Shown here in pieces: positions 9,301 to 17,816 of a DNA stretch of 64,000 bases. The DNA is from Maribacter aquimaris (GTDB taxonomy: Bacteria > Bacteroidota > Bacteroidia > Flavobacteriales > Flavobacteriaceae), in contig NZ_JABTCF010000012.1 of NCBI RefSeq assembly GCF_014596745.1, positions 62,001 to 126,000 of the forward strand, in the 5' to 3' direction. Below the pieces are notes generated by a model, which saw nothing but the letters and a program-made list of their open reading frames with translations, was not told the DNA's origin and searched no databases. A program made the translations under genes and the position numbers. Numbering within the stretch: the first letter of the stretch is position 1; each line of letters opens with the position of its first letter.

Positions 9301-11864
9301 AAGTTTATAATGTAGGGGAAAAGGCCAAAGTGACTTTTCCTAGTTCCGAAGGGGGAAGAGCCTTGGTTACCATTGAAAATGGCAGTGAAGTCTTAGAGTC
9401 CCTCTGGGTAGAAACCACCAAGGGAGAGACACAATTCGAGTTGCCCATAAAGGATCTTTATACGCCAAACGTATTTATCCATATTTCATTATTACAACCG
9501 CACGCTTCAACCCTGAATGATTCCCCGCTTCGATTGTACGGTCTAATACCCATTTCGGTAGAGAATCCCACTACCAAATTAGAGCCTGTTATTGCGATGC
9601 CCGAGGTGTTGCGACCAGAGGAGAGTATCACATTAAAAGTAAGTGAGGCGAACAAAAAAGCAATGACCTATAGTGTTGCCATTGTAGATGAAGGGTTATT
9701 GGACCTAACCCGTTTCAAAACCCCTAACCCATGGGATACATTTTATGCCCATGAAGCCCTAGGGGTAAAAACATGGGATGTCTATGATGATGTTATTGGT
9801 GCTTTCGGCGGTCGTATAGACCAAGTGTTTGCTATAGGGGGTGATAGTGAATTGGCGGGGGCCAAGAACAAAAAGGCAAACAGGTTTGAGCCTATGGTCG
9901 TTTATTTGGGACCTTTTGAACTAAAAGAAGGTCAAACACGTTCACATAAGATTAAAATTCCAAAATATGTAGGGTCGGTCCGAACCATGATCGTCGCAGG
10001 GGAAAATACCAATGGGGCTTATGGCAGTGTAGAGAAGACCACTCCGGTTCGAAAGCCATTGATGGTATTGGCTTCTTTGCCCCGAAAAATAACACAAGGT
10101 GAAAAAGTAACCCTTCCGATAACGGTTTTTGCGATGGAAAAGAAGGTGCGTAATGTCACCGTTTCCATCAAAGGGGATCAAGCGTTCACCATCGAGGGAG
10201 CGGCTTCCCAAACCATTTCGTTTGCCCAGCCCGATGAGAAAATGGTCTATTTTAAGTTAAATGTGTCCGATTTTAAGGGTATAGGGAAAGTAAGGATAGA
10301 AGCTACGGGCAATGGGGAAAAGGCTTCGTTTGAAATTCCGATTGATGTGGTCAATCCCAATCCGATGACCTCTACGGTACAGGATTTGGTCCTTGATGCC
10401 CAAGGCAGTCAAACGTTGGATCTTCAAACTTTTGGAATTGCAGGAAGCAATTCGGCCCAAGTAGAATTTTCGACCATACCACCGATGAATTTCAATGGGC
10501 GTATGAAATATTTGATTCGGTATCCCCATGGTTGTGTAGAGCAGACCACTTCGGCTGCTTTCCCCCAACTGTTCTTGTCGGATATCTTTGATTTGGATGC
10601 CAATCGTAAAAGCCAGGTGCAAAAGCACGTAGAAAGTGCCATTCAGCGATTGGGAGGCTATCAATTGCCTAACGGGGGATTCCCGTATTGGCCTGGAGAG
10701 GGAAGGGTCAACGATTGGGGTACTTCCTTTGCCGGTCATTTCTTGATCGAGGCCGAAAGCAAAGGCTATGTGTTGCCTATTGGGTTTAAGTCGAGCTGGG
10801 TAAGTTACCAACAACAGGTTGCGAAACAATGGAGAAGTGGTTCGGAAAATTCTGATTTGGCACAGGCCTATCGTTTGTATACCCTCGCTTTATCGGGGAA
10901 TGCCGATGTAGCTTCAATGAACCGTTTAAGGGAGACCCGTGGACTTACCAACGAATCAAAATACCGCCTAGCCGCAACCTATGCCTTAATCGGTCAAAAG
11001 CGGGTTGCAGAAGAGGTGCTTTCCAATACCAAGATGGATTTTACGAACGATGAATACAACTATTATACGTTTGGTTCCGAAAGTAGAAATAGAGCTATGG
11101 CTTTGGAAACATATGTATTGCTCAATGATAAATCCAAGGCAAGGGAATTAGCCAAAACCGTAGCCCAACGATTGGGGGAAAAACAATGGATGAGTACGCA
11201 AAGCACTGCTTATAGTCTCTTGGCAATGGCCAAATTCGCTGGCATGGTAGGAGGCAAAGGCATCAAGGCCAAATTAACGGTAAATGGTGCGATAACAGAT
11301 GTAAATATGGCTAAGACCTTGGCAGAACATGAATTGAAAATCAAAGAAGGTAGCAATAGTATTGTGATATCAAATTTGGATCGGAACACATTGTATGTTT
11401 CAATTGTGAATAATGGAAAACTACCGGTAGGTGAGGATCGGGAATTTCAGCGAAACCTTAAGGTTAGTTCGGTATATAAAGGAAGGGATGGTTCGCGTAT
11501 CGATATTTCGAGAATCATGCAGGGCACCGATTTTGTAGCCGAGGTTACCTTGACCAATACCACGGGAAATAAGATTGAAAATGTGGCTTTGACACAAATA
11601 TTCCCAAGTGGGTGGGAAATTGTAAATACACGATTTACCGATTTTGGGGCGTTTGAACAAAATCAAGTAGACTATACCGATATACGGGACGATAGGGCTA
11701 ATTTCTATTTTGATCTCAATAAGAATGAAACAAAAACCTTTAGGGTGTTATTGAATGCCTCTTATTTGGGAACTTATTATTTGCCTGGGGTACAGGCAGA
11801 GGCCATGTATGACAATGATTATGCTGTAAGGACCAAGGGAAGATGGGTCGAGGTGGTACAATAA
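6345..11864 (+). CDS. Alpha-2-macroglobulin family lipoprotein (thioester type)
   Basis: Very large envelope protein (1839 residues from the ATG at 6345; an ATG at 6327 adds six). The signal ends LLVGC (Cys19), so it is a lipoprotein. Tandem beta-sandwich MG/MG2-like domains occupy roughly residues 30-1350; the bait/MG region is followed by the complement-like thioester domain with the motif GCVEQTT, Cys at about residue 1397, i.e. an intact Cys-x-Glu-Gln thioester. An Asp/Glu/Tyr-rich insert lies around residues 450-500. Bacterial members trap proteases that reach the periplasm. The family typically travels with PBP1C, and pbpC indeed lies 2.3 kb downstream on the same strand, though not directly adjacent here. 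Confidence 0.93.
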   Translation: MKFAHLVRLALLSILLVGCTSKKESSIEQFDDLSKYQSYISEVTHGIISAKSDVRVVLNQPVGSWENGDGLDNGLLKVNPKVKGKVVALNNRTIAFVPEEGFDQDTDYTFTLALKGIIDEVPKELKTMVFGVKTQKQQFNVYTEPLQSYSKDLQYITGHVRSSDIMPLQELKELISVRQNGKDVKLKFEGAVTEGTQFFFKIDSIQRFEEDSSLEVVWDGTKKNIESSGKNTIKIPGKNNFTVLEALVQTGEDQLVLINFSDPIKKGQNLKGLVVLEGASNPRLVVDGNVLRVYPNQEIKGTALLEVFDGIQSADGYKLMSKFEERVAFEQIKPEIRLLGNGTILPSSNNLKINFETVNLKAVDISVLKIYENNVLQFLQGNTIDGNNNLRSVARPIVRKKIKLQTQLSNTNEKWTAHALDLKTLITPDPGAIYRVEFNIKPSYSSYKCSTTNFDSDSETVEDFDEAQEDSSWDGIETYYEDYYYNYDWNERDNPCHTSYYYNKTVGINVLASDLGVTVKKGVNNSYFVAVNDILNTSPVPGAKVTFYNFQQQPLGNVVTDADGTSIFDAEKLAYFAIVEKNGQKTYVKLNDGNSLSVSKFNVSGVQLQKGIKGFIFGERGVWRPGDQIFLSFLLNDNANKLPDNHPVKLELLDPYNKVVLREVRTSGLNNFYHFTIKTDENAPTGNWLAKVSVGGATFTKSIKIETIKPNRLKIKTTFKEEVLSSAKPILGNLEVKWLHGAIAKNLKTDVTAKFNAQNTSFKSFPGYVFDDPTRTFTSEEQRVFDGRLNAEGKVDFSMNVQLSNRAPGMLNAAFITKVYENGGDFSTDVFVKPYSPYATYIGLNTPKGDKNRGMLLTDTKHLFEVVSVDEKGNPKAAKNLKVTIHKINWRWWWDTSADNLSNFSSSNYREKVFDKTISTNAKGIATFDFELKYPNWGRYLVRVEDVNGGHATGKTIYIDWPGWAGKSRKNDPSAATMLVFSADKEVYNVGEKAKVTFPSSEGGRALVTIENGSEVLESLWVETTKGETQFELPIKDLYTPNVFIHISLLQPHASTLNDSPLRLYGLIPISVENPTTKLEPVIAMPEVLRPEESITLKVSEANKKAMTYSVAIVDEGLLDLTRFKTPNPWDTFYAHEALGVKTWDVYDDVIGAFGGRIDQVFAIGGDSELAGAKNKKANRFEPMVVYLGPFELKEGQTRSHKIKIPKYVGSVRTMIVAGENTNGAYGSVEKTTPVRKPLMVLASLPRKITQGEKVTLPITVFAMEKKVRNVTVSIKGDQAFTIEGAASQTISFAQPDEKMVYFKLNVSDFKGIGKVRIEATGNGEKASFEIPIDVVNPNPMTSTVQDLVLDAQGSQTLDLQTFGIAGSNSAQVEFSTIPPMNFNGRMKYLIRYPHGCVEQTTSAAFPQLFLSDIFDLDANRKSQVQKHVESAIQRLGGYQLPNGGFPYWPGEGRVNDWGTSFAGHFLIEAESKGYVLPIGFKSSWVSYQQQVAKQWRSGSENSDLAQAYRLYTLALSGNADVASMNRLRETRGLTNESKYRLAATYALIGQKRVAEEVLSNTKMDFTNDEYNYYTFGSESRNRAMALETYVLLNDKSKARELAKTVAQRLGEKQWMSTQSTAYSLLAMAKFAGMVGGKGIKAKLTVNGAITDVNMAKTLAEHELKIKEGSNSIVISNLDRNTLYVSIVNNGKLPVGEDREFQRNLKVSSVYKGRDGSRIDISRIMQGTDFVAEVTLTNTTGNKIENVALTQIFPSGWEIVNTRFTDFGAFEQNQVDYTDIRDDRANFYFDLNKNETKTFRVLLNASYLGTYYLPGVQAEAMYDNDYAVRTKGRWVEVVQ

Positions 11865-11914
11865 AGAAGGAGTGAATGTGCTCGGAATGGGGATACTGTA
11901 AAAGGTCTAAAAAA

Positions 11915-12367
11915 TTAAAGGGAAACCCTCTTTTTCTTGGATTTCAATACTTCGGTATTCGAAATTTTATCGACCCAGATTATGGAATCCTCTAGGGAGT
12001 TGAACCAACGTGATTTTGTGTTCACGAACATTCTTTCGAGCATGGCATTAAAATAACCTGTCTTGGTATGGCTTATGATTCCGTATGCTTTTAGGTTATA
12101 ACTCAATTTAAAAAATATCTTCCAATCGGTAGGCACCAAGGAATAGTCGTTCACCCTATTCGAAATGTAGATGATATCCTTACCGTTATTATCATATAAA
12201 TTAGACAATTCCTCGGCAATCATCTTTCCGTGTTCTTTCCAAGAAACATGGACATTATCATGGATTTCACCTACGACAAAAGTGTCAAATAGGTAAAAAT
12301 CACCGAAACTATAATTGATTTCGTGAATTGCCCTATAATAATATGGAGTATCTTTTAATTTTTTCAA
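11915..12367 (-). CDS. Conserved hypothetical protein, possibly STAS/SEC14-like
   Basis: 150-residue soluble protein without signal or membrane segments. The alternating strand/helix pattern (FVVGEIHDNVHV, a helix around EHGKMIAEEL, KDIIYISNRV, AYGIISH) resembles the small SEC14/STAS-like proteins found in flavobacteria, but there is no diagnostic motif and I do not recognise the function. The C-terminus is Lys-rich. It is convergent with the alpha-2-macroglobulin gene. The ORF quality (ATG, ordinary codon use, good protein-like composition) supports a real gene. Confidence 0.6.
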   Translation of the reverse strand: MKKLKDTPYYYRAIHEINYSFGDFYLFDTFVVGEIHDNVHVSWKEHGKMIAEELSNLYDNNGKDIIYISNRVNDYSLVPTDWKIFFKLSYNLKAYGIISHTKTGYFNAMLERMFVNTKSRWFNSLEDSIIWVDKISNTEVLKSKKKRVSL

Positions 12368-12774
12368 TGCGTCATCATTACCTCGTTAACACTTACAAAA
12401 GAATACAATCTGATTTAACCTAAGGTTTTAAATCGTTAAATAGCCATTAAAATCCCTAAACTGTATTTATTAGTGTTCTTCAATCATTCGTAAATTAAAT
12501 GTCATTCAATATTTCGGGCCTTAACGTAGACCAAGGTCATGGTTGCTGGATGGCCTGACCGAGTGGTTAAAAGATATGGCTTAGCGACAATTTACTTCAA
12601 TATAACGAATAGTGGGGCAAGGAAAACACTATTATTTACAGACTATTCCCTTGGTTTAGATAAGGTTTGGAAGTATAGGGGTTTGGTTTCCCCTAAATTG
12701 ATGGTATTTGAATATGGCAGTAGGGGTCTTTTTAGGAAGGAATATGGCCTTATTATATTCAAAGTAATGACGCC
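12368..12774. other. Intergenic stretch between two leftward genes
   Basis: About 400 bases with no supported gene. A plus-strand frame from 12539 runs into the CvpA gene on the opposite strand and has no recognisable features. A segment near 12547-12575 resembles the D-arm of a tRNA-Ser (CCGAGTGGTTAAA) but no anticodon arm or T-arm follows. The left half is A+T-rich and may hold the promoter of the leftward 150-aa gene. Confidence 0.45.
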
Positions 12775-13284
12775 CTATTCTTCTTGGGATTCGTTTTCAT
12801 CCTTTTCCTTCAAGACCTTGGAGAAGACCAAGGCACCTATTTCCTTTACGGGTTCATAGAGTACGGACTCTTCCAACGTTTCGTTTTTCACCAAATTAAC
12901 CGAGGAGTTGGCACGTTCAAAGAATACCAAAAGAGCACCAATGATCACAGCTACTTTTAAAGCGCCAAAAATAGCCCCTGCCAATTTGTTCAACAGTCCC
13001 AACATGGCAAAATTAGCGATTTTGGTCAGGAATTTTCCGGCTAGGTGCACTATAATGACAATGATGATAAAGGTGATGATAAACGCGGTAATATTCATAT
13101 AACGTTCATTCCACTCCATGTTTGAAGAAAGGTAATCCCCTGCTATATATGAGAAATGTATCGCGCCATACAGTCCGGCAACCAATGCGATGATTGAGGC
13201 GATTTCAACAAATAGGCCGTTTATAAAACCTTTATAAAGTCCGTAAACCAATAATAGCCCCAAAATAATATCCAATACTCCCAT
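12775..13284 (-). CDS. CvpA family membrane protein
   Basis: 169-residue inner-membrane protein of the CvpA (colicin V production) family. It starts MGVLDIILGLLLVYGLYKGFINGLF, the conserved family N-terminus, and has four membrane segments (about residues 3-22, 27-47, 64-86 and 100-122) with a Gly-rich loop NKLAGAIFGALK before the last. The C-terminal ~45 residues are charged and cytoplasmic. CvpA-type proteins affect envelope homeostasis and secretion, mechanism uncertain. Divergent from the 118-aa hypothetical gene. Confidence 0.85.
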   Translation of the reverse strand: MGVLDIILGLLLVYGLYKGFINGLFVEIASIIALVAGLYGAIHFSYIAGDYLSSNMEWNERYMNITAFIITFIIIVIIVHLAGKFLTKIANFAMLGLLNKLAGAIFGALKVAVIIGALLVFFERANSSVNLVKNETLEESVLYEPVKEIGALVFSKVLKEKDENESQEE

Positions 13285-13399
13285 CCTGATTGTTTTTAAA
13301 AAGAGACCCCAAACGTGGTCTAGGGAAACACAATTGTTTTAAGCGGTAGTCAATAAATAGCAAAACAAGTTTCATCAACAAATATAAAACATTGATTTG

Positions 13400-13407
13400 T
13401 ACCTTTG
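13400..13407 (+). promoter_or_regulatory. Candidate -7 box for the 118-aa hypothetical gene
   Basis: TACCTTTG fits TAnnTTTG exactly and lies 17 bases before the ATG at 13425. It also rules out the upstream GTG/ATT-type start positions near 13392, which would lie before the transcript start. Confidence 0.4.
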
Positions 13408-13424
13408 AACCAGAAAACAAATCT

Positions 13425-13781
13425 ATGTCAAGAGACCTACAATTAAAGGAACGATGGGAGCAATTGGTTGAAAAGCTTTCGAATCAATTTGCCGATGGGG
13501 ATGCATTGGAGTTAGATGCTATCATTTATTTGGTGGGCATACAAGAATTGGGTCAATACCAAAATACCTTTAAAAAGGATGAGAAATTGAATCTGATGCA
13601 TATTGCGATCTGTCGTTTATTGGAACCTTATGGTTATTATGAATTTGAATATTTTGATGAAGAAGGATGGCCCCATTATACGATTAAGGAAGAATTACCG
13701 GCATTGAAGGCAGGTGAACAATCCGTTCTTATGAAAGAGGCCATTGTATCGTACTTTTTGGAAAGGGAGTATATATATTGA
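13425..13781 (+). CDS. Conserved hypothetical soluble protein
   Basis: 118-residue acidic cytoplasmic protein, no signal or membrane segment. It is mainly helical in the N-terminal 60 residues (RDLQLKERWEQLVEKL) and has an aromatic, acidic patch YGYYEFEYFDEEGW in the middle. I recognise it as a kind of small protein common in Bacteroidota but know of no function. Start at 13425 is chosen because a -7 box lies just upstream. It precedes the ABM-type monooxygenase and pbpC on the same strand with a 104-base gap. Confidence 0.7.
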   Translation: MSRDLQLKERWEQLVEKLSNQFADGDALELDAIIYLVGIQELGQYQNTFKKDEKLNLMHIAICRLLEPYGYYEFEYFDEEGWPHYTIKEELPALKAGEQSVLMKEAIVSYFLEREYIY

Positions 13782-13885
13782 TGGTTATTAAACGCTAAGT
13801 ATAGGTTAAGAACTTGATCTAGGGTAATGGGAATCCAATGAACCCTCTAGATTTGGGTCTTCTTACAACTTGACAACAACGAAAT

Positions 13886-14188
13886 ATGACAAAGCCCTAT
13901 TATGCCGTGATTTTTACGAGCAATAGAACCAGTGGAGATCATGGGTATGTTGCGATGGGCCAAAAAATGGAGGATTTGGCCCGACAACAACCTGGTTTTT
14001 TAGGTTTTGAAAGTGCCCGGGATGAAATAGGTATCTCTGTAAGTTATTGGGAGAGCCTGCAGGATATTGCCCATTGGAAATCGAATACCGATCATTTACT
14101 GGCACAGGAAAAAGGTAGATCCGATTGGTATGCAAGGTATAAGGTCAGAATTTGTTTGGTAGAACGGGAATATGGGTTTGATCAATAA
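13886..14188 (+). CDS. Antibiotic biosynthesis monooxygenase (ABM) domain protein
   Basis: 100-residue single-domain protein of the dimeric ferredoxin-like ABM family. It shows the family pattern: strand YYAVIFTSN, helix ending LARQQPGFLGFES, strand ISVSYWESL, and AHWKSNTDH. Members include cofactor-free monooxygenases and heme-degrading enzymes, but many are of unknown role, and this one is best called a domain protein. Its 3' end overlaps pbpC by 17 bases, so translation of the two is probably coupled. Confidence 0.85.
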   Translation: MTKPYYAVIFTSNRTSGDHGYVAMGQKMEDLARQQPGFLGFESARDEIGISVSYWESLQDIAHWKSNTDHLLAQEKGRSDWYARYKVRICLVEREYGFDQ

Positions 14189-16550
14189 TATAATTCCTTT
14201 TAAACGTGGGGGTATTAAGGAATGGATTAAAAAGCATCCCGGGAAAGTATTGGTTTTCGCGGTTCTATTGCTTGCTTATTATTTTTGTTTGCCCAAGGAT
14301 CTTTTTGTAGACCCTACTGCCACGGTAATCGAAAGTAAGAATGGGAAACTTTTAGGGGCTATGATCGCGGATGATGGGCAATGGCGGTTCCCTGAGGTTG
14401 ATAGCGTGCCATTTAAGTTTAAAACCTGTATTATTCAGTTCGAGGATGCTTATTTTTATCAGCATCCAGGCTTTAATCCCATTTCCATGGCGAAAGCCGT
14501 GGCAGCGAATATTAAGGCGGGGAAATCTGTTCGGGGAGGGAGTACCTTGACCCAACAGGTAATTCGTTTGTCCAGAAAAGGGAAAAAACGCACCTATTGG
14601 GAAAAGGCTATTGAATTGGTTCTGGCGACCCGATTGGAACTTGGCCATACCAAGGAAGAAATTATAGGTCTTTATGCAAGTCACGCCCCTTTTGGGGGAA
14701 ACGTCGTAGGGCTCGATGTGGCCGCTTGGCGCTTTTTTGGGTTGCAGGCCCATCAATTATCCTGGGCCGAATCGGCTACTTTAGCGGTTTTGCCGAATGC
14801 CCCTAGCCTTATATATCCTGGGAAGAATCAAGGGCAGTTGCTTCAAAAAAGAAATCGATTACTGAGAAAATTGTTCGAAAATGGCATTTTGGACCATACG
14901 ACCTATGAGATGGCGTTATTGGAAAAATTACCGCGAAAACCATACCCACTTCCAAAATTGGCACCCCATCTCGTGCACTATTTGGCAAGAAGCCATAGAG
15001 GCGAACGGATTACTTCGACCATTGATGGAAATTTGCAATCCAATGTCGATGTTATTTTAAACAAGCACTATCAAAATCTAAAACAAAACCAGGTGCATAA
15101 TGCCGCAGTATTGGTGTTGGATGTGCATACCAGACAAGTACTGGCCTATATAGGAAATACGCCAACGGATAAGAATCATCAAAAGGATGTGGATATGGTC
15201 CAGGCCATTAGAAGCACAGGAAGCACATTGAAACCATTATTATATGCCGCGATGATGGATGCTGGGGAATTATTGCCCGATATGTTGGTGCCCGATGTGC
15301 CAACACAGATTGCCGGGTATAGACCAGAGAATTTCAATGAGGATTACAGTGGGGCCGTTGAGGCAAAAAAGGCTTTGGCGCGTTCCTTGAATATTCCTGC
15401 AGTTCGATTGTTACAAAAGTATGGGTTAGAGCGTTTTCGAGATCAATTGAATGCCTTCCATATGAGAGGTATTGATAAACCTGCCGATTACTATGGACTT
15501 ACATTGATTTTGGGAGGTGCGGAAAGTAATCTATGGGATCTTTGCAAAACCTATGCTTCAATGGCGTCAACCATCAATCATTTTAATACTTCATCAAGTG
15601 AATATTTTGATCAGGAATTCGCAAATCCGAGTTTGATCAAAGGTCATACAATTGATTTTGGAAAAAAATCCACCGAAAAAACCATTTTTGATGCGGGCAG
15701 TATATACCTGACATTTGAGGCTATGAAAGAGGTGAACCGACCCCAAGGCAATGAATCTTGGGAGTTTTTCGATAGCAGTAAGGAAATCGCTTGGAAAACT
15801 GGGACGAGTTTTGGCAATAAGGATGCATGGGCCATAGGAACCACAAAAGACTATGTTGTCGGTATTTGGGTAGGTAATGCCGATGGCGAGGGTAGACCGA
15901 ATGTTACAGGGGTTTCGAGTGCCGCCCCTATACTTTTTGATGTTTTCGATGTGCTTCCGAAATCTGATTGGTTTGAAAAACCGTTGGATGAATTCGTATC
16001 GGTGGAAGTTTGCCGAAATAGTGGTTTTTTAGCCACTAAGGATTGTCCGAAAAAGACAATTTCCATTCCGGATAAGAACAATTATGTTGAGGTCTGTAAG
16101 TATCATAGGATGGTTCTTTTAGACCAACAAAAACAATTTCGGGTTAATTCCTCCTGTGCCGATATATCCGCCTCCTACCGGGAACCTTGGTTCGTGCTTC
16201 CACCCCTAATGGCGTTCTATTATAAAAAAAGTCATCCTACCTATAAGAATTTACCGCCCTTTAAGGAAAATTGTAAAAACGCTTTGGAGCCTACTATGGA
16301 GTTTATTTATCCAAAGAACCATGCCCAAATAAGTTTAACCAAAAATTTTGAGGGTAATTTGAATGAACTGGTGCTGAATTTGGCACACACGAAACCTGAA
16401 ACATCGGTTTATTGGTATTTGGATGAAAAGTATCTGGGTCAAACCAATAATTTTCATGAATTGGGCATATTGCCCACCACCGGAAAGCATATCATAATTG
16501 CTATTGATGAACTCGGGAACGAGGCTAAAATTAACATTAACGTAAAATAA
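14172..16550 (+). CDS. pbpC: Penicillin-binding protein 1C (bifunctional glycosyltransferase/transpeptidase)
   Basis: 792-residue peptidoglycan synthase. One membrane anchor (about residues 25-43), then a family-51 glycosyltransferase domain with the catalytic Glu91 in FEDAYFYQHPG and the GGSTLTQQ motif, then a transpeptidase domain with SxxK as Ser351-Lys354 (STLK), the SLN-type motif in ARSLNIPAV and KTG at 542-544. The C-terminal ~130 residues match the BiPBP_C domain found only in PBP1C. PBP1C genes usually sit beside alpha-2-macroglobulin genes; here four genes lie between. The partnership is thought to repair wall damage when proteases breach the envelope. The start overlaps the ABM gene. 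Confidence 0.95.
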   Translation: MGLINNIIPFKRGGIKEWIKKHPGKVLVFAVLLLAYYFCLPKDLFVDPTATVIESKNGKLLGAMIADDGQWRFPEVDSVPFKFKTCIIQFEDAYFYQHPGFNPISMAKAVAANIKAGKSVRGGSTLTQQVIRLSRKGKKRTYWEKAIELVLATRLELGHTKEEIIGLYASHAPFGGNVVGLDVAAWRFFGLQAHQLSWAESATLAVLPNAPSLIYPGKNQGQLLQKRNRLLRKLFENGILDHTTYEMALLEKLPRKPYPLPKLAPHLVHYLARSHRGERITSTIDGNLQSNVDVILNKHYQNLKQNQVHNAAVLVLDVHTRQVLAYIGNTPTDKNHQKDVDMVQAIRSTGSTLKPLLYAAMMDAGELLPDMLVPDVPTQIAGYRPENFNEDYSGAVEAKKALARSLNIPAVRLLQKYGLERFRDQLNAFHMRGIDKPADYYGLTLILGGAESNLWDLCKTYASMASTINHFNTSSSEYFDQEFANPSLIKGHTIDFGKKSTEKTIFDAGSIYLTFEAMKEVNRPQGNESWEFFDSSKEIAWKTGTSFGNKDAWAIGTTKDYVVGIWVGNADGEGRPNVTGVSSAAPILFDVFDVLPKSDWFEKPLDEFVSVEVCRNSGFLATKDCPKKTISIPDKNNYVEVCKYHRMVLLDQQKQFRVNSSCADISASYREPWFVLPPLMAFYYKKSHPTYKNLPPFKENCKNALEPTMEFIYPKNHAQISLTKNFEGNLNELVLNLAHTKPETSVYWYLDEKYLGQTNNFHELGILPTTGKHIIIAIDELGNEAKININVK

Positions 16551-16614
16551 GTACTGGATGCTGAATCCAGCACGCTCCAAATCGGTTTATTTGGGCCTGG
16601 TTAAGCCCTAGAGC

Positions 16615-17616
16615 TTAGTCTATCTTGTTGGTCAAGGCTGCGAAAGTGCTTTTGGCATTTTTACCAAGATAGAGTACGTCATATACCGCATCGATAATCG
16701 GTGTACGTACCTTACTTTTAAAATCCGCTTTTTGTTTGTAGGCGCTTTTGGTGGCATAATAACCTTCGGCTACCATGCTCATTTCCATCATCGCACTTTT
16801 GACGGTATACCCTTTTCCAATCATATTCCCGAACATTCTATTTCGACTGAATGTAGAGTACCCTGTGACCAATAAATCACCCAGATAGGCAGAATTGTTA
16901 ATGTTGCGTTTCATTCGGTGTACGCGTTTAATGTAGCGTTTCATCTCTCGGATACTATTGCTCATAAGCACACTTTGAAAGTTGTCCCCATATCCCAAAC
17001 CATGGAAGATACCTGCGGCAATTGCATAAATATTCTTTAACATTGCAGCATACTCCGTTCCGATAATATCATCGGAAATCTTGGTTTTGATGTAGTCACT
17101 TTTTAACGAATCGGCCACCAATTGGGCTTTTGCTTTGTCAGCACAGGCGATGGTGAGGTATGAAAGACGTTCCAAGGCAACTTCTTCAGCATGGCAAGGT
17201 CCTGTGAGCACACCGATGTTCCCAATAGGGATATTGTACATCTTATGAAAGTGTTCACCCACGATCAAACCTGTTTCCGGAACGATTCCTTTAATCGCGG
17301 AAAATATGATTTTATCCTTTAGTGAAACTGTCAATTTCTTCAATTCGGTATCAAGAAATGCCGAAGGTATGGCGAAGATGAGCACATCATTGTCCATTAC
17401 GGCCGCATTCAGATCGGAGGTTAGGTTCAATTGATTGGTATTGAATTCAACCGAACTTAAATAATTGGGATTGTGTTTTTGGGTTTTAATATGGGCTATG
17501 GCATCTTCATTACGCATGTACCATGTGATTTGTTGAAGGTTCTCAGTGAGCATTTTAACTATAGCTGTTGCCCAACTTCCGCCACCGAATACCGCAAATC
17601 GAAAATCTTTTTCCAT
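16615..17616 (-). CDS. gpsA: NAD(P)H-dependent glycerol-3-phosphate dehydrogenase
   Basis: 333-residue cytoplasmic enzyme that reduces dihydroxyacetone phosphate to sn-glycerol 3-phosphate for phospholipid synthesis. The N-terminal Rossmann motif FGGGSWATA is at residues 9-17. KGIVPE, GPCHAEEVA and the catalytic-Lys region EYAAMLKNIYAIAAG follow in the expected order. The gene is convergent with pbpC (64-base gap) and has a good -7 box on the minus strand at 17636-17643. Length is normal for the family. Confidence 0.95.
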   Translation of the reverse strand: MEKDFRFAVFGGGSWATAIVKMLTENLQQITWYMRNEDAIAHIKTQKHNPNYLSSVEFNTNQLNLTSDLNAAVMDNDVLIFAIPSAFLDTELKKLTVSLKDKIIFSAIKGIVPETGLIVGEHFHKMYNIPIGNIGVLTGPCHAEEVALERLSYLTIACADKAKAQLVADSLKSDYIKTKISDDIIGTEYAAMLKNIYAIAAGIFHGLGYGDNFQSVLMSNSIREMKRYIKRVHRMKRNINNSAYLGDLLVTGYSTFSRNRMFGNMIGKGYTVKSAMMEMSMVAEGYYATKSAYKQKADFKSKVRTPIIDAVYDVLYLGKNAKSTFAALTNKID

Positions 17617-17635
17617 ATGAAATTATAATTGACAC

Positions 17636-17643
17636 CAAAAGTA
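17636..17643 (-). promoter_or_regulatory. Candidate -7 box for gpsA
   Basis: The minus strand reads TACTTTTG here, an exact TAnnTTTG, 19 bases before the gpsA ATG. A TTG lies further upstream at 17659-17657 but closer than the usual spacing. Confidence 0.42.
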
Positions 17644-17816
17644 AATAAAATTAGAACAATAATCTAAATAGCTGTAATACAGTAAATTGTGATTTATGGC
17701 ACGGTGCTTGGTCGGTGTAAGTTGAACAAACACAATCAGATAAAGGAATAAGCCGAAATAATTTTCGCTCTGCACCGAAAGGTTATTTGGCACATTGTAT
17801 TTAAAAAGTGGAACAT

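Noticed and set aside
10257-10829. 190-codon minus-strand frame within the macroglobulin gene
   Set aside because: Antisense to a clearly coding, domain-complete gene; no domain of its own.
12547-12575. tRNA-Ser-like D-arm (CCGAGTGGTTAAA)
   Set aside because: No acceptor-stem partner, anticodon arm or GGTTCGAATCC-type T-arm follows, so no tRNA can be drawn.
12539-12859. 106-codon plus-strand frame
   Set aside because: Runs into the CvpA gene on the other strand and has no recognisable composition or motif.
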